A stretch of DNA of 20,085 nt from Willaertia magna (GCA_902984215.1 CADWAF010001100.1:1-20085), one strand, 5' to 3'. Shown: positions 10,300 through 20,085, counted from the stretch's first letter. The notes: a model not told the origin generated them from the letters alone. Made by a program: numbers and translations.

Positions 10300-11853
10300 A
10301 TGAAGACTATTAATGATTACGCTAATGAACTCATTTCTTCACTAGATTCCAGCCCAACAACAACATTTTCTTCTTCTTCTCTTCTATCGGAAAGTTATTT
10401 CTTTAAAATTATGGATTTAAATCTAGAACAATTTTATTATTTAGTTGCTAGTGATAATAATAATACCAATCACACAATAGCCAGAGTAAATTATGAACAA
10501 TTACCCACCGGATTACTTTTTGCACTAGTTTCACTAATTTCCCTTTTATGGTTTTTACTTAATTTAAAAGGAATATTTAAATCTCAAATAAGTTTACAAA
10601 GAAGACTATTTTTCGCTTTATTTTGTAGTTGTTTTTTAAGAGCTTTCCAACAATTAGTTTGTAATCAAATATGTTTTAGAAATTCAGTTAATTTTGATGA
10701 ACCAATATGTAAAACCTTTTCAAAACTTTCTCAAATTTTAGATTTAATAATTTCAGCTTTTAATTTTATAGTTTATTTAATTTTAGCTTTATTTTGGGCT
10801 GAAATGTGTATTACAATAAAAAAAACGCTGGATGATGAAGTTAAGAATAGGAATCCTTTTATGTCAAGTTATGAAGATAAACAATATGAACAACAAGGCG
10901 ATGAAGAAGAAAGGAAGATTATTAATGCTGAAATTGAAAATAATGAACAAAGTGACAAATCATTAATTGTAAATCCAATAATGTTAGCTACAAAAGAGGC
11001 GTTCAGTAATCATTTCCAATTAGTTAGAAAACACATTGCCATATGGTTTTGGGTAGTTGTTTTAGTTGCTTTTATTTTCGTTTTACCTTTTGCAGTGTCT
11101 ATAGCTGTAACACATACATCAGTGTTTGGATATAGAACTTGGGCTTATCAATTATCTAGATTAGCGATAAGATTAGTTTTTTCATTAGGTACCTGTTTAT
11201 TACTTGTAATATTTGGTACGTTTTTTTATTAATTTTAATTTTTAATTTATTTTGTTTAAGGTGTAAATATTTATATTTTAAATCGAAAGCAAATGAAGCA
11301 TGATCCAACAGTACAAACAACTAAGAATATTAAGCAAGTTGCTTTTGTAACAATTATTTGTACAACTGCGTATTTTATATTATCCATTTCAAATGTTATT
11401 ACAACAATTTATTGGGAATGGTATTCGAAATTTGAACATGGTAAGTTTAATTTATTTATTATGAGTACTAAATAACATTTAGCTTATGTATTTTATATTG
11501 TAAGTAATTTTATTTATTTCCCTTGAATATTTATAATTTTAAAGTGTTTCTCCATTGTAGAATTATTTGCTAATACTTTGTTATTAATTGTGTTAATTCC
11601 AAAGCCATTAGCTCTATTATTAGATAAATTATTTACTTGTTATAAATCAAATCGTACAGATCCAAACATAGATAAAAGAACCAAGCTATTTTATGAAAAT
11701 ACAGGTTCATTAGATGATGACACTTTTTATGATTTTTATAATAACAATACTTACAACACTTATACTGAAACTGATAATGTTAGTGATGTGACAGCAGAAG
11801 ATAATGACTATTCAACACGTTATCAAATTGTAGATCCATATAAAAAATTGTAA
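10300..11853 (+). CDS. 7-TM THH1/TOM1/TOM3-type membrane protein, three exons
   Basis: Exons are 10300-11215, 11261-11440 and 11561-11853, with GT-AG introns of 45 and 120 nt. The joined frame is 1389 nt, giving 462 residues. Likely TM segments lie near 68-90, 101-117, 147-172, 246-272, 289-312, 330-348 and 368-385. The FWAEMC motif at the end of TM3 (165-170) and the order of helices are typical of the THH1/TOM1/TOM3 domain, a GPCR-like 7-TM fold. Plant TOM1 acts at vacuolar membranes; the role in protists is not established. A charged Glu/Lys/Asn-rich loop (about 175-225) separates TM3 and TM4, and the C-tail is acidic, with many Asp, Asn, Thr and Tyr. Using a 17-nt candidate exon inside intron 2 would break the frame, so it is left out. 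AATAAA signals follow the stop near 11872. Confidence 0.82.
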
Positions 11854-11920
11854 ATTAAAAATTATTCCTCAATAAATAAAATATTTGTGCAAGAATTTAC
11901 ATCGATTAGTGGAATAAACC

Positions 11921-11928
11921 TTTCCCGC
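11921..11928 (+). promoter_or_regulatory. E2F-type site TTTCCCGC before the MAU2-like gene
   Basis: An exact match to TTTSSCGC 32 nt upstream of the ATG at 11961. It is followed by the palindrome TTGCGCAA at 11935-11942, whose TTTTGCGC reading on the minus strand misses the same consensus by one base. The local G+C cluster is conspicuous. E2F sites commonly drive genes for S phase, which would suit a cohesin loader. Confidence 0.5.
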
Positions 11929-11960
11929 CACAGCTTGCGCAAAAAGTCATTTCAAAAAAA

Positions 11961-14039
11961 ATGAGTCAAAATCTAATTTTCTCGGTTTGGGGAGTTTCCG
12001 AAGAACTTTTGAAAGCAGGACATCTATTAGATGCTATTCATTGTTTAGATAGTTTATTAAAAAGAGTTGGTTTTGATAGAGAACCTTTATTAGAAGTTGA
12101 AACTAGATTAAGATTATCTCAAATATTATCAAAATATACAAGAAATTTTCACACTTGCCAAGAACATTTAACAAAGGGAGTAAGTACACAAGTTTAATAA
12201 AAATTATTAAAAATAAAAATAAAGAATGCAATGTTACAAGAAATTATAAATCAATCGGAAATGACAAGCTCACTTTACAATATCTTTTTTGAAAAACAAC
12301 CTCATCTAGCAATTTTACAAATTCAATTCTTTAAACAATTAGGTTCAATTTACTCACAAATGAATGATTACAATAATGCAGTTACAATTTATTATAAAGC
12401 AATTGATTTTATACAAACATTAATTGATTTATCCATAAAAAATAATTTTTCACAAAATAATAATGATATACTACTAATTAACTTAAAATTAAAAGACTTA
12501 TATTATTGGAGAAATCATTTTAGAATTTTTTTAATCCATAACTTGGAGGCTGAAAACTATTCAAAAGATAGAAATGAAGAAATGGAAAATCAATTATTAA
12601 TTGGAGAAAATGAAGAAAGGAATTTAAAAAATAAAAATAATGTGATTGCTTATTATTTAATTAGGATTCATCAATTATTAAAGAAAGATTTATATATTTT
12701 AAAAACTGAAAAGATATTTATTAATTTAGAAAAATATTTTGATTTATTAGTTAAAGAATTTGGTTTTGTAATTGGTGAAGAAAATCATTCTTTAAAAGAA
12801 GATCCAAATTTATGTATTTTATATTTAAATTATTTATTATTATTTGCTTCATTTAGATTACAATACGGTAATTTAGATCATTTTAAAAGTATAATTAAAT
12901 CAATTCAAGAAACAGTTCAAACATATAGTATACATACTAAACAACGTTCTGAAGAGATTACTTTTGAGTTTTTAGATATTCATCCTTTAACACAAATGGC
13001 ATGGTTGATTGGATCATTATATTATAGATCCATTGGATTTTTAAAGAAAAGTGATAGTTACAATATGAAAGGTATATCTAATTGTGATAGATATTTAAAA
13101 GAATTTAATGGTTTAGGGTTTCAATTAGATAAAAAGAGAAATGATAATGTTTTATTTTCAGTTTTTATTAAAATTAATTTATTATTTGATGTAGTTATTA
13201 TGGATTTATCCAAATTAGATTTTGTATTAGCTGTTAAACATATGAAACATTGTATAGATACATTAAGTGGATTTCATGATTTATTTATTATTTATAGATT
13301 TAATATACACTTTATGTTAGGTATATTATTTTGTTTAATGGAGAAGAATGATATTGCTGTTAAACATTTTGAAGTTGTTATAAAATCAGCTAATTCTAAA
13401 TCTTTAATATGCTGGTCACATTTCTTTTTAATTATTTCAAAATGGAATACTTTACAATCAAAAGATGTTTTTAATTTATTAGATAAATTAAATCAAATAA
13501 TTAAAAGTTATGATTTAGAAAATAATAAATATTTTCAAATGATTTCATTATTTATTAGAGGAATATTATGTTTTAAGAATGAAGCATTTAATGAATCAAA
13601 ACAACATTTTAACAATACAATGGATATTATCGATAAATATACTTTAGAGAAATGTATTTATCGTCAATGTGTATTAATGTTAAATGATATGTATTATAGA
13701 TCTAATGAAAGTTCATTGAATGAAGTAATTGGTAATGTTAGTGATGTTTTAAAACAAAGTGCAAATGATTCAGATACAGTTGGTCAAATGATAAGTCTAC
13801 AATTTTTATTAAGTTTAAATTCTAATCAAATGGAAGATGAAATTAGTCTGTCACAATCGTCACAATCCTCTTCAACTCTGAAATCTAATACATCTATTCA
13901 ACAACAATATAAACAATTGGAAAATGAATATAATCAGAAAATAAGTGAATTAGAGGGAATACAGCATGATGTAACGATGTTGGAACGATGGTTTGCGGCA
14001 ACCAATGAGAATTATTTGAATCTAACAAGATTGGTTTAA
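11961..14039 (+). CDS. MAU2/Scc4-like cohesin-loader TPR protein, two exons
   Basis: MAU2/Scc4 pairs with Scc2/NIPBL to load cohesin on chromatin. Exon 1 is 11961-12179; a 45-nt phase-0 intron (12180-12224) is followed by exon 2, 12225-14039. The joined frame gives 677 residues, near the family's usual 600-plus. The N-terminus (GVSEELLKAGHLLDAIHCLD, then RLRLSQILSKYTRNFHTCQE) and the chain of degenerate TPR helices resemble MAU2: one hairpin near IQFFKQLGSIYSQMNDYNNA, and later repeats including HFMLGILFCLMEKNDIAVKH and SLFIRGILCFKNEAFNESKQ. The C-terminus has a Ser-rich stretch and a short possible coiled coil (QQYKQLENEYNQKISELE). The start follows a run of eight A. AATAAA lies at 14060-14065. 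A different TPR protein remains possible, since TPR similarity is weak evidence by itself. Confidence 0.68.
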
Positions 14040-14928
14040 AACAAAATCTAAACTACAACAATAAAAATTTTATTTGTTTTCTAAAATATACAAAATTATT
14101 ATTAAAATCATCAAGTATGAAACTAATTGAATACAAGATTGTTGCTAAATATAAAATTCTATTTATTAACAAATAAAATAATTTTTATTATTTTTCTACA
14201 AATCGTTTGGTGTTTGCTTTTTTTATAAATAATGATGTCAAATTTAAATAAATACTAAAATAAATTAATTTTCGCAATTTTTTAATTAATATACTACAAT
14301 AAAATTTTTAAAATAATATAAGAATTTAGAATTTTTTATTTTTTTTATATTTTTATTTTATATTCTAATTTTTTACAACATCAAATAAATTTACTAAAAA
14401 ATAATTCTATAAATTTATTATTTAGCTTATTTTTAAATTAAAAAATAATATTTTTATTTTAATTTTTTTTATTTTATATAGTTATTAATATTAAATAAAA
14501 AAATAAAAATAAAAAATTTACTATTTAAAATATTTCAATTAATATTTTTATTTAATTTATTTATTAATCTTAAACAAATATTACTTTTACAGTTACAAAT
14601 AAATAACACAATTAAAGTTTTATTATAATTTTTAAATGTTAGACCTTGATTTATTAAGTTATTTATATTTAATTTTCATATTTATAATATAAGGTATAAT
14701 AATTATAAATTATAATTTAAATACTAATTTTTTGATAGATAATTTTTCAAAAAGTTTTAAAAAAGATTTGTTAATTAAAGATATTAATGTTGTTTATGTT
14801 AAACTAGCATATTCATATTGTATCATTTTAGATATTATCAAAACCTCGTGGTGACAATCTTTTTATTGTAAAGATAATTTCAATGATATAAAATATTACA
14901 ATAATTTTCTTAAAAGAAATTATTTACA
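14040..14928. other. A/T-rich spacer between convergent MAU2-like and ARP genes
   Basis: About 890 nt with no supportable gene. Positions 14160-14720 are strongly A/T-rich, much like the larger desert on the left. The region must hold both 3' UTRs. A perfect 6-nt inverted repeat, ATCTTT / AAAGAT, at 14857-14875 lies about 55 nt past the ARP stop and could form a small hairpin in its 3' UTR. Confidence 0.7.
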
Positions 14929-16470
14929 CTATTTATTATAATGTTTATGTATTGCTCTTGCTCCTTCTTCTAAATAAGTCTTTCTAGACTCTTCTAAATA
15001 AGTCTTTCTAGACATTGCAAATGAATTACTAAATCCACTATTATTCTCTTCAACTCCATAAAATCCACTAAATGAAGATAAAATTGAAGCACCAAGCCAT
15101 GCACTATATTCTCTCTTCTTTGGTGCAATTACCTTCACTTTAGTTTGTGAAACATTTGTCTTTTTCTTTAAAGCAATCTCTCTTTTAACATCTCTTAATA
15201 ATCTTTCTTGTAATCCTTCAATTAAACTTGTACCTCCACTAATTACAATATTACTAAATAATATTTCTTGAATATTTTCTTCAAAATTTACAATACTTTG
15301 ATGTGTTAATTCATGTACACCTAAATTACCAAATTTTTTCTCTAAAAATCCAAAACTACCAGATACACCTTTTGGAACGTGAGATTTTTCAGATTGACTT
15401 GCAGCAAAGGCTATTTAATAGAATTATTAAATGAATTATTGTTTCAAAATGTCAATAATCAATCAATAATACTTACATAATAATTTTGGTTGAAATAAAA
15501 CTTCTGTTGAAACAAATCTTTCCTTTCCAATTGAAACTATCTTACCATCAGGTAATTGAAACTCTTTATTCTCTAATTGTTCTGATTGTATCTTTTTCAT
15601 TTCTTTAGTAAAATCAATTGAAACATAACTAAAACGTTTCTTCATAATTTCAACACATTCCTTTTCAGCAGCTGTATTAATCCTAACTTTATTATCCAAC
15701 AATAATTTCATTAAATAATCTGTTAATTCCTTTCCAGCAATACCTAAACTAAAATTTGTATTTAATAAATCAAACTTATTATCTAAAGAATTATTTAAAG
15801 AAGAACTATTCAAGTTGATTGCAATACCATCTAGAATGGAGATACCAGTAGTGTAGGAATTACCAAAATCAATTACAAATCCATTTGTTTTACCAATTGA
15901 ATATAAAGAAAATACTTGTGGAATGCCAACATAGAAGAATGGAATGTTAAATGATTCAAAAAATACTTCTGTCATTTTCTCTCGTTGTTTTTCAACTAAT
16001 TGTAATTGTTGATTATTGTTGTTATTGATATCTAAAGAATTATTGTCATCTATAATTGTAGGGTTTTCTGTTATAATTACACCATTTAATTCAGTAGATA
16101 ATTTTAATTTATTTTCTAAAATATAATCCCAAATTTTTTCCATATCTTCAAAGTGATGGATGACATTTTTCTCTATTGGTGAAGATAATTGTAATGTATA
16201 TTTATTATTACTTTCTGATAAATGGTTTTGGAATCCCATTGGTGTTAATAAATCATTATTGTTGAAATCTTTCTTTTTCTTTTGTGTTGCTGCAATTGCA
16301 TCATGGCCAATGGCTGTGTAGTGCGCAATTTTTGGATGTTTGGCAACTAATGGAGGTATTATTACACGAGGTTTATCATCTCCAGAGATACCAGCTTTGA
16401 TTGAGTGGGTGCCATTATCAATAATGATAGTATTTGATCCGAATATTGTATCAGTGAAGGCATTTGACAT
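14929..16470 (-). CDS. Divergent actin-related protein, two exons
   Basis: Exon 1 is 16470-15477, the intron is 66 nt (GT-AG) and exon 2 is 15410-14929; together they give 491 residues, well above actin's 375. The first phosphate loop is actin-like (IIDNGTHSIKAGISGDDKPR, residues 16-35). The second, DFGNSYTTGISILDG near 201-215, departs from actin's DSGDG. Near the C-terminus SGGTSLIEGLQERL and REYSAWLGASILSSFSGFYG match the SGGT nucleotide-binding and W-GGSILAS segments. Asn-rich insertions lie near 140-155 and 220-235, and an extra insertion precedes the SGGT motif. SRKTYLEE is repeated twice in tandem close to the end. The subfamily (nuclear, dynactin or orphan) cannot be assigned by eye. 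ATP binding is plausible but the altered second loop may weaken hydrolysis. Confidence 0.88.
14967..15013 (-). repeat. 24-bp exact tandem duplication inside the ARP coding sequence
   Basis: The 23-mer at 14967-14989 recurs exactly at 14991-15013, period 24, in frame. On the coding strand each unit encodes SRKTYLEE, so the protein has two consecutive copies just before GARAIHKHYNK. Confidence 0.9.
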
Positions 16471-16574
16471 TTTTTTTTGTTAAGTGATTGGTGATCCTGT
16501 TTAAAGCGAAAAGGGAAAACCCCAATTTATCAAAAAGTAGAAAACAATCCTAATTTTTTAAAATTTACACAGAA

Positions 16575-16647
16575 GCCTTCATAGCTCAGTTGGAAGAGCG
16601 CGGGACTTCTAATCCCGAGGTCTTGGGTTCGAGCCCCACTGGAGGTA
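16575..16647 (+). tRNA. tRNA-Arg(UCU)
   Basis: A 73-nt cloverleaf with no intron. The D stem is GCTC/GAGC, the anticodon stem CGGGA/TCCCG closes the loop CTTCTAA (anticodon TCT, reading AGA), and the T loop is TTCGAGC. The acceptor GCCTTCA pairs with TGGAGGT, with G-U pairs at 1-72 and 5-68, and the last pair of the T stem (49-65) is a U-C mismatch. The discriminator base is A; CCA is not encoded, as usual in nuclear genes. Internal A and B boxes are present, and a TTTT at 16653-16656 would stop RNA polymerase III. AGA is a very frequent Arg codon in this window. Confidence 0.95.
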
Positions 16648-17244
16648 TGATATTTTAACTTTAGAGTAAAATTAAAAAAAAAAAGGTTGAGAATTTTTAA
16701 ACTGGTCACAGAATGGTAGTGACAACAACTTTGTTACTTATTTGGTAATTTGTTATTTAGAAAGAAATAGCATGTTCTGGAAATAATACCATTATTTTAA
16801 CTAATTTTTATTAATGCTGGTGAATTATTTACTTAAATAGACTGTTTATTTTAGTTAGAACAGCAAGAATGAGGAAAAGTCTTTGCAAAGAGAGAAAGAT
16901 CTTAAATTAAATAAAAATATTCCCTTATTTAGTTCAGTGAATATAAAATTATTTATTAAAAGATTTACAATTTAACAATAGTAATGTTAATAATATTAAT
17001 ATGATAGTAATACGATTGTAATGAATCAAGGTGAAAATATTATATTTAGTAAAAGATTTATATATTTATTACGTTAATCAATTAAATATAAATGTTCAAT
17101 TTTAAAAAATTGTTTAACAGATTATTCTTTTTCTGAGAATTTCAGTATTTATTTAAAGAAATATTTCATCAGAAAATGATGATATTGCAATGATTGAAAT
17201 TAGACTAATTTTGACAGAACAAAATTTTATTAAAATTAATTTTG
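16648..17244. other. Spacer between the tRNA and the RGS-START gene
   Basis: About 600 A/T-rich nt containing the tRNA terminator T-run, an A-run at 16674-16684, and presumably the 3' UTR of the minus-strand gene on the right. I see no gene or named element. Confidence 0.6.
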
Positions 17245-19011
17245 TTATTTCTTCTTTTGTTGTGGCCTTAATTTCTCTAATTTATCACAATGTTCCTTTA
17301 GATAATTAAACTTTTGTTTGAAAGCTTCAAACGTTTCTGGCATTTGTATAGATTTCTCAACTTTCTCATTTGTATATTTCAAAAAAGCAATATAACTCTC
17401 TACCACACTATTGTATTCTTTTTCTATTCCTTCAAAATCTGATTTTACAATTTTTGAAACTGCATCCACAACATTTTGGTGATATTGTTCTCCAAAATCA
17501 GCAGCCATCTTCTTTGTCAGTAAACTTGAAAGCCTACTTAATATACCCCCAGGATTTAACATTGTAACATGTATGAAGTGACACTTAGTTGGGGAGATAG
17601 GAGTATAACACATAAAGGAAAGTGTGCAAAATCTTGTTGTTTTCTTTACTTTACCATCCTTTGTATGTAAATAATGTGAATAATCACCCCCTAATGAACC
17701 TCTTGAAATACTGAAATATCTACCCTTATAATAACTATTTGTGACAACATTCATTGTAGTTCTAACACCAAATGGAAATTTGAAATCGAAATGTCCTCTT
17801 CCTAATCTATAAGGATAATACTTGTCACCATTTTCTTTAACTCCACCATTCATATCAGATTCTAAGTAATCTACTTTATCAAATATCATATTAGGGTGAA
17901 GGGCTGTATTAAATCTTTCACTTAAGAACACTCCAAACATTGCTTCAGCTGGTATTGGCAAATAACCAATAGCCTTCAAACAACTGAAACCTCCATTACC
18001 TATATCTTTTTCATCAACAAAATCATTTCCTTTACTTATATAAACAGATAAGCCAGTGGTCGTATCGTGACTTGCTAATTCATAACAAGCTTGATCTTCA
18101 GTTACGAAATCCAAGAATTTTAAATCGTGATCAGTTGTATATAATCTTTCTAAATGTTCCTTTTTGTATCTAAGTTGAGCAATTAGATTGGCATCTTCTT
18201 CTTGTAGGCAGGTTTTTGCAATTTTAGGATTTTCATCCACAAAGGTTTTCCACTCAGGATGTCTAATAAAACGAGGAAACACATCAGTCTTAAGTAATAA
18301 GAGCAATTGACATTCAACATTTAATATATGGGTTTGCATCTCTTCAATTAAAGGCAATAATGTCTTACTAGTTTGTAGTTGGGTGCTGGTAATAGAACCA
18401 CTAGATCCATTACTAGTGTTATCATCTGTATGCGGAGTTTGTGCAGTACCATACACCTTTTCAATATCTAAAAGTTGTTTACAAACTTGTTTTCTGGAAT
18501 AACTATCAATATTTGTTTGTTTAGGAGCATCTTCTTTAATAAAGGTTCCAACAAAATTATTCAATTCTTCAACTATTTTCTTTTGAAGTTTAGCTATACT
18601 TATCTCTATTTTCTCTTTGTTCTTATGACTACCAGTTAGAAAGCCTAAAAAACTACCATCCTTTTCTAGGGTTGGAGAAGTAACCGATTTTGAATCTTCT
18701 GGATGTATTGCAATATCTTTATCATCTACTATTAAATCCATAGATGATCTTGGTTCATCTACGGGTGTAGGTGTAGCGGAAGTACACATTTCGTTTAAAG
18801 TTGTTACCAATTGTTCATGTTCTTTAAAGTTTTTAATAACTTTTTCAACTTCTTCAAGGCATTCAAGAGATTCCTCTACGAACTGGGTTTGACAAAATTT
18901 TCGGAATACTGCTTTGGTAGCATCATTTTGAATAACCTTCTCAAATAGAGGCCTGTAATAAAAACCGTGTTGAGTTACTTGAGTATGTTTAATAGAACCT
19001 GATCGTTTCAT
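17245..19011 (-). CDS. RGS domain plus START-like domain protein
   Basis: An intronless frame of 588 residues. Residues about 22-62 (LFEKVIQNDATKAVFRKFCQ onward) look like the first half of an RGS domain, which speeds GTP hydrolysis by G-alpha subunits. The second half appears only at about 145-258 (FVGTFIKEDAPKQTNIDSYS, then LKTDVFPRFIRHPEWKTFVD), so roughly 85 residues of Ser/Thr/Asp/Lys-rich sequence are inserted, and a second Ser/Thr/Asn-rich insert lies at 190-215. Residues about 290-530 resemble a START lipid-binding domain: alternating strands, YPYRLGRGHFDFKFPFGVRT, then THVTMLNPGGI-type sequence (here IHVTMLNPGGILSRL) and a long amphipathic C-terminal helix (MAADFGEQYH onward). The tail is Lys-rich. 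A lipid-tethered regulator of G-protein signalling is a reasonable inference. Other RGS helices are degenerate, so activity is uncertain. Confidence 0.8.
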   Translation of the reverse strand: MKRSGSIKHTQVTQHGFYYRPLFEKVIQNDATKAVFRKFCQTQFVEESLECLEEVEKVIKNFKEHEQLVTTLNEMCTSATPTPVDEPRSSMDLIVDDKDIAIHPEDSKSVTSPTLEKDGSFLGFLTGSHKNKEKIEISIAKLQKKIVEELNNFVGTFIKEDAPKQTNIDSYSRKQVCKQLLDIEKVYGTAQTPHTDDNTSNGSSGSITSTQLQTSKTLLPLIEEMQTHILNVECQLLLLLKTDVFPRFIRHPEWKTFVDENPKIAKTCLQEEDANLIAQLRYKKEHLERLYTTDHDLKFLDFVTEDQACYELASHDTTTGLSVYISKGNDFVDEKDIGNGGFSCLKAIGYLPIPAEAMFGVFLSERFNTALHPNMIFDKVDYLESDMNGGVKENGDKYYPYRLGRGHFDFKFPFGVRTTMNVVTNSYYKGRYFSISRGSLGGDYSHYLHTKDGKVKKTTRFCTLSFMCYTPISPTKCHFIHVTMLNPGGILSRLSSLLTKKMAADFGEQYHQNVVDAVSKIVKSDFEGIEKEYNSVVESYIAFLKYTNEKVEKSIQMPETFEAFKQKFNYLKEHCDKLEKLRPQQKKK

Positions 19012-19119
19012 TCTTTTCTCAACAGAGTATTAATGAAATAAGAATTAATCAATTTTTTTTGCGATAGATGATAAAATATATTCAATATGCCAAACGTTGA
19101 GTAGCAATTTTGAGTAAAC

Positions 19120-19143
19120 TGTTCCCTTTATGTAGCGGGAACA
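19120..19143. promoter_or_regulatory. Inverted repeat TGTTCCC-10-GGGAACA in a divergent promoter
   Basis: Perfect 7-nt arms at 19120-19126 and 19137-19143 with a 10-nt spacer, in the 267-nt gap between the start codons of the RGS-START and carrier genes. The right arm overlaps GCGGGAAC, one base away from the reverse complement of an E2F-type site. Confidence 0.45.
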
Positions 19144-19278
19144 CTGACAATTAAATGTAATATGAGCTGGTCATTAATCAAGGAGTATTAATCAATCACT
19201 AAGCTTCTTGTTGTTTTATTGTTAATGAATTCATTTACATCTTGTTGTTTTAACGTTAACCAAATCATTGATCAAAAA

Positions 19279-20085
19279 ATGACAGAAGGTGATGATAAAG
19301 TTGTTAGTCAACTATTCCAAAAACTAGACGCAAACCATGATGGTTTATTGGAACGGAAAGAATTTGAGAAGGCTTTGACTGATTTAAAGTTACCACTAAC
19401 TGATTTAGATGATATGTTTAAAGAAATGGACAGAAATAAAGACAAATTTATTTCGGAACAAGAATTTCACTTTTTCGTTAAAGAAAGAACTACTAAATTA
19501 ACCTCCTTATTTGACGAATTAGACAGAAATCATGATGGTTTAGTAGATCAAAAAGAAGTTGAAATGGCTTTGACTAATTTAAAAATCCCAATGGTTAAAA
19601 AAGAACTATCTAACTTAATGGAAAGAATTGACACTAACAAAGATGGCGTTATTGATTTTGAGGAATTTAAAAACTTGCTCTTTTTATCTTCTGTCGATTC
19701 CTTAGAACGTGTTGTTAATTATTGGAAAGAAGCTACCTTGTTAAATGATGCACCAGATTACATGTTACCAATGTACTTAACTCAAGGCTTTAACATGTAT
19801 AAGAGTTTGTTGGCTGGGGCAATTTCCGGGCTTTTTTCAAGAACATTGACAGCTCCACTAGAGCGAATTAAAATATTATATCAAGTTCAAACTAAAACAC
19901 CTCCAAACTTAATTACTGGTTTGAAGGAAATGTATATAGAAGGTGGTTTTAAAGGTTTGTTTAGAGGAAATGGTGTAAATTTAATTAAGGTTGCTCCTGA
20001 AAAAGCTCTTAAATATGCTGTATATGAACAAATGAAATCTTTCTTTGTAAATAATTGGAATAATGGAGAAAAAGAATGTGACAGT
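19279..20085 (+). CDS. EF-hand mitochondrial solute carrier (SCaMC/APC type), 3' partial
   Basis: Short calcium-binding mitochondrial carriers exchange ATP-Mg for phosphate across the inner membrane when calcium rises. The visible 269 residues, counted from the Met at 19279, begin with four EF-hand loops: DANHDGLLERKE (17-28), DRNKDKFISEQE, DRNHDGLVDQKE and DTNKDGVIDFEE. Loop 2 has Lys where the central Gly is expected, so it probably binds calcium poorly. A linker (about 137-173) follows, then the first carrier repeat: KSLLAGAISGLFSRTLTAPL with the signature PLERIK, and GGFKGLFRGNGVNLIKVAPE. The remaining two repeats lie beyond the window. An in-frame ATG at 19225 would add 18 residues (MNSFTSCCFNVNQIIDQK); 19279 is preferred for its A-run. 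No intron is seen. Confidence 0.93.
   Translation, partial: MTEGDDKVVSQLFQKLDANHDGLLERKEFEKALTDLKLPLTDLDDMFKEMDRNKDKFISEQEFHFFVKERTTKLTSLFDELDRNHDGLVDQKEVEMALTNLKIPMVKKELSNLMERIDTNKDGVIDFEEFKNLLFLSSVDSLERVVNYWKEATLLNDAPDYMLPMYLTQGFNMYKSLLAGAISGLFSRTLTAPLERIKILYQVQTKTPPNLITGLKEMYIEGGFKGLFRGNGVNLIKVAPEKALKYAVYEQMKSFFVNNWNNGEKECDS

Noticed and set aside
17370..17567. 65-codon plus-strand frame
   Set aside because: Antisense shadow of the START-like domain.

Overview
The window is nuclear DNA of a very A+T-rich unicellular eukaryote. Genes are interrupted by short GT-AG introns of about 44 to 120 nt, most ATGs follow an A-run, and codons end mainly in A or T. A Rab GTPase, an actin-related protein, a 7-TM THH1/TOM-type protein, a MAU2-like cohesin loader and an EF-hand mitochondrial carrier fit a free-living protist. 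Composition and style suit a dictyostelid-like amoebozoan or a heterolobosean. The sequence alone does not decide between them, and no organism name is claimed. TAA and TAG both serve as stops, so the standard code fits.

Layout, left to right: the 3' part of an ATP-type PEP carboxykinase (+); a small barstar-fold protein (+); a roughly 2.5 kb stretch of nearly pure A/T without genes; an FG-repeat nucleoporin C-terminal fragment with no visible start (+); a five-exon Rab6-type GTPase (-) converging on it; a two-exon polytopic membrane protein of unknown family (+); a two-exon divergent cyclophilin (-) whose stop overlaps the stop of the previous gene; a 58-residue single-TM micro-protein (+); a three-exon 7-TM THH1/TOM1/TOM3-type protein (+); a two-exon MAU2/Scc4-like TPR protein (+); a second A/T-rich spacer; a two-exon divergent actin-related protein (-); a tRNA-Arg(UCU) (+); an intronless RGS-plus-START protein (-); and the 5' part of a calcium-regulated SCaMC-type mitochondrial carrier (+), cut by the window end.

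The genes do not form one pathway. They look like ordinary housekeeping and signalling genes packed closely in mixed orientation. Splice junctions were worked out by hand, and each joined reading frame was checked for phase. The items most worth a second look are the eukaryotic barstar-like gene, the A/T desert with the truncated nucleoporin at its edge, an RGS domain split by a long insert and fused to START, an exact 24-bp in-frame duplication in the actin-related gene, and two exact E2F-type sites directly upstream of the MAU2-like and cyclophilin genes. I saw no clear new multi-gene system.
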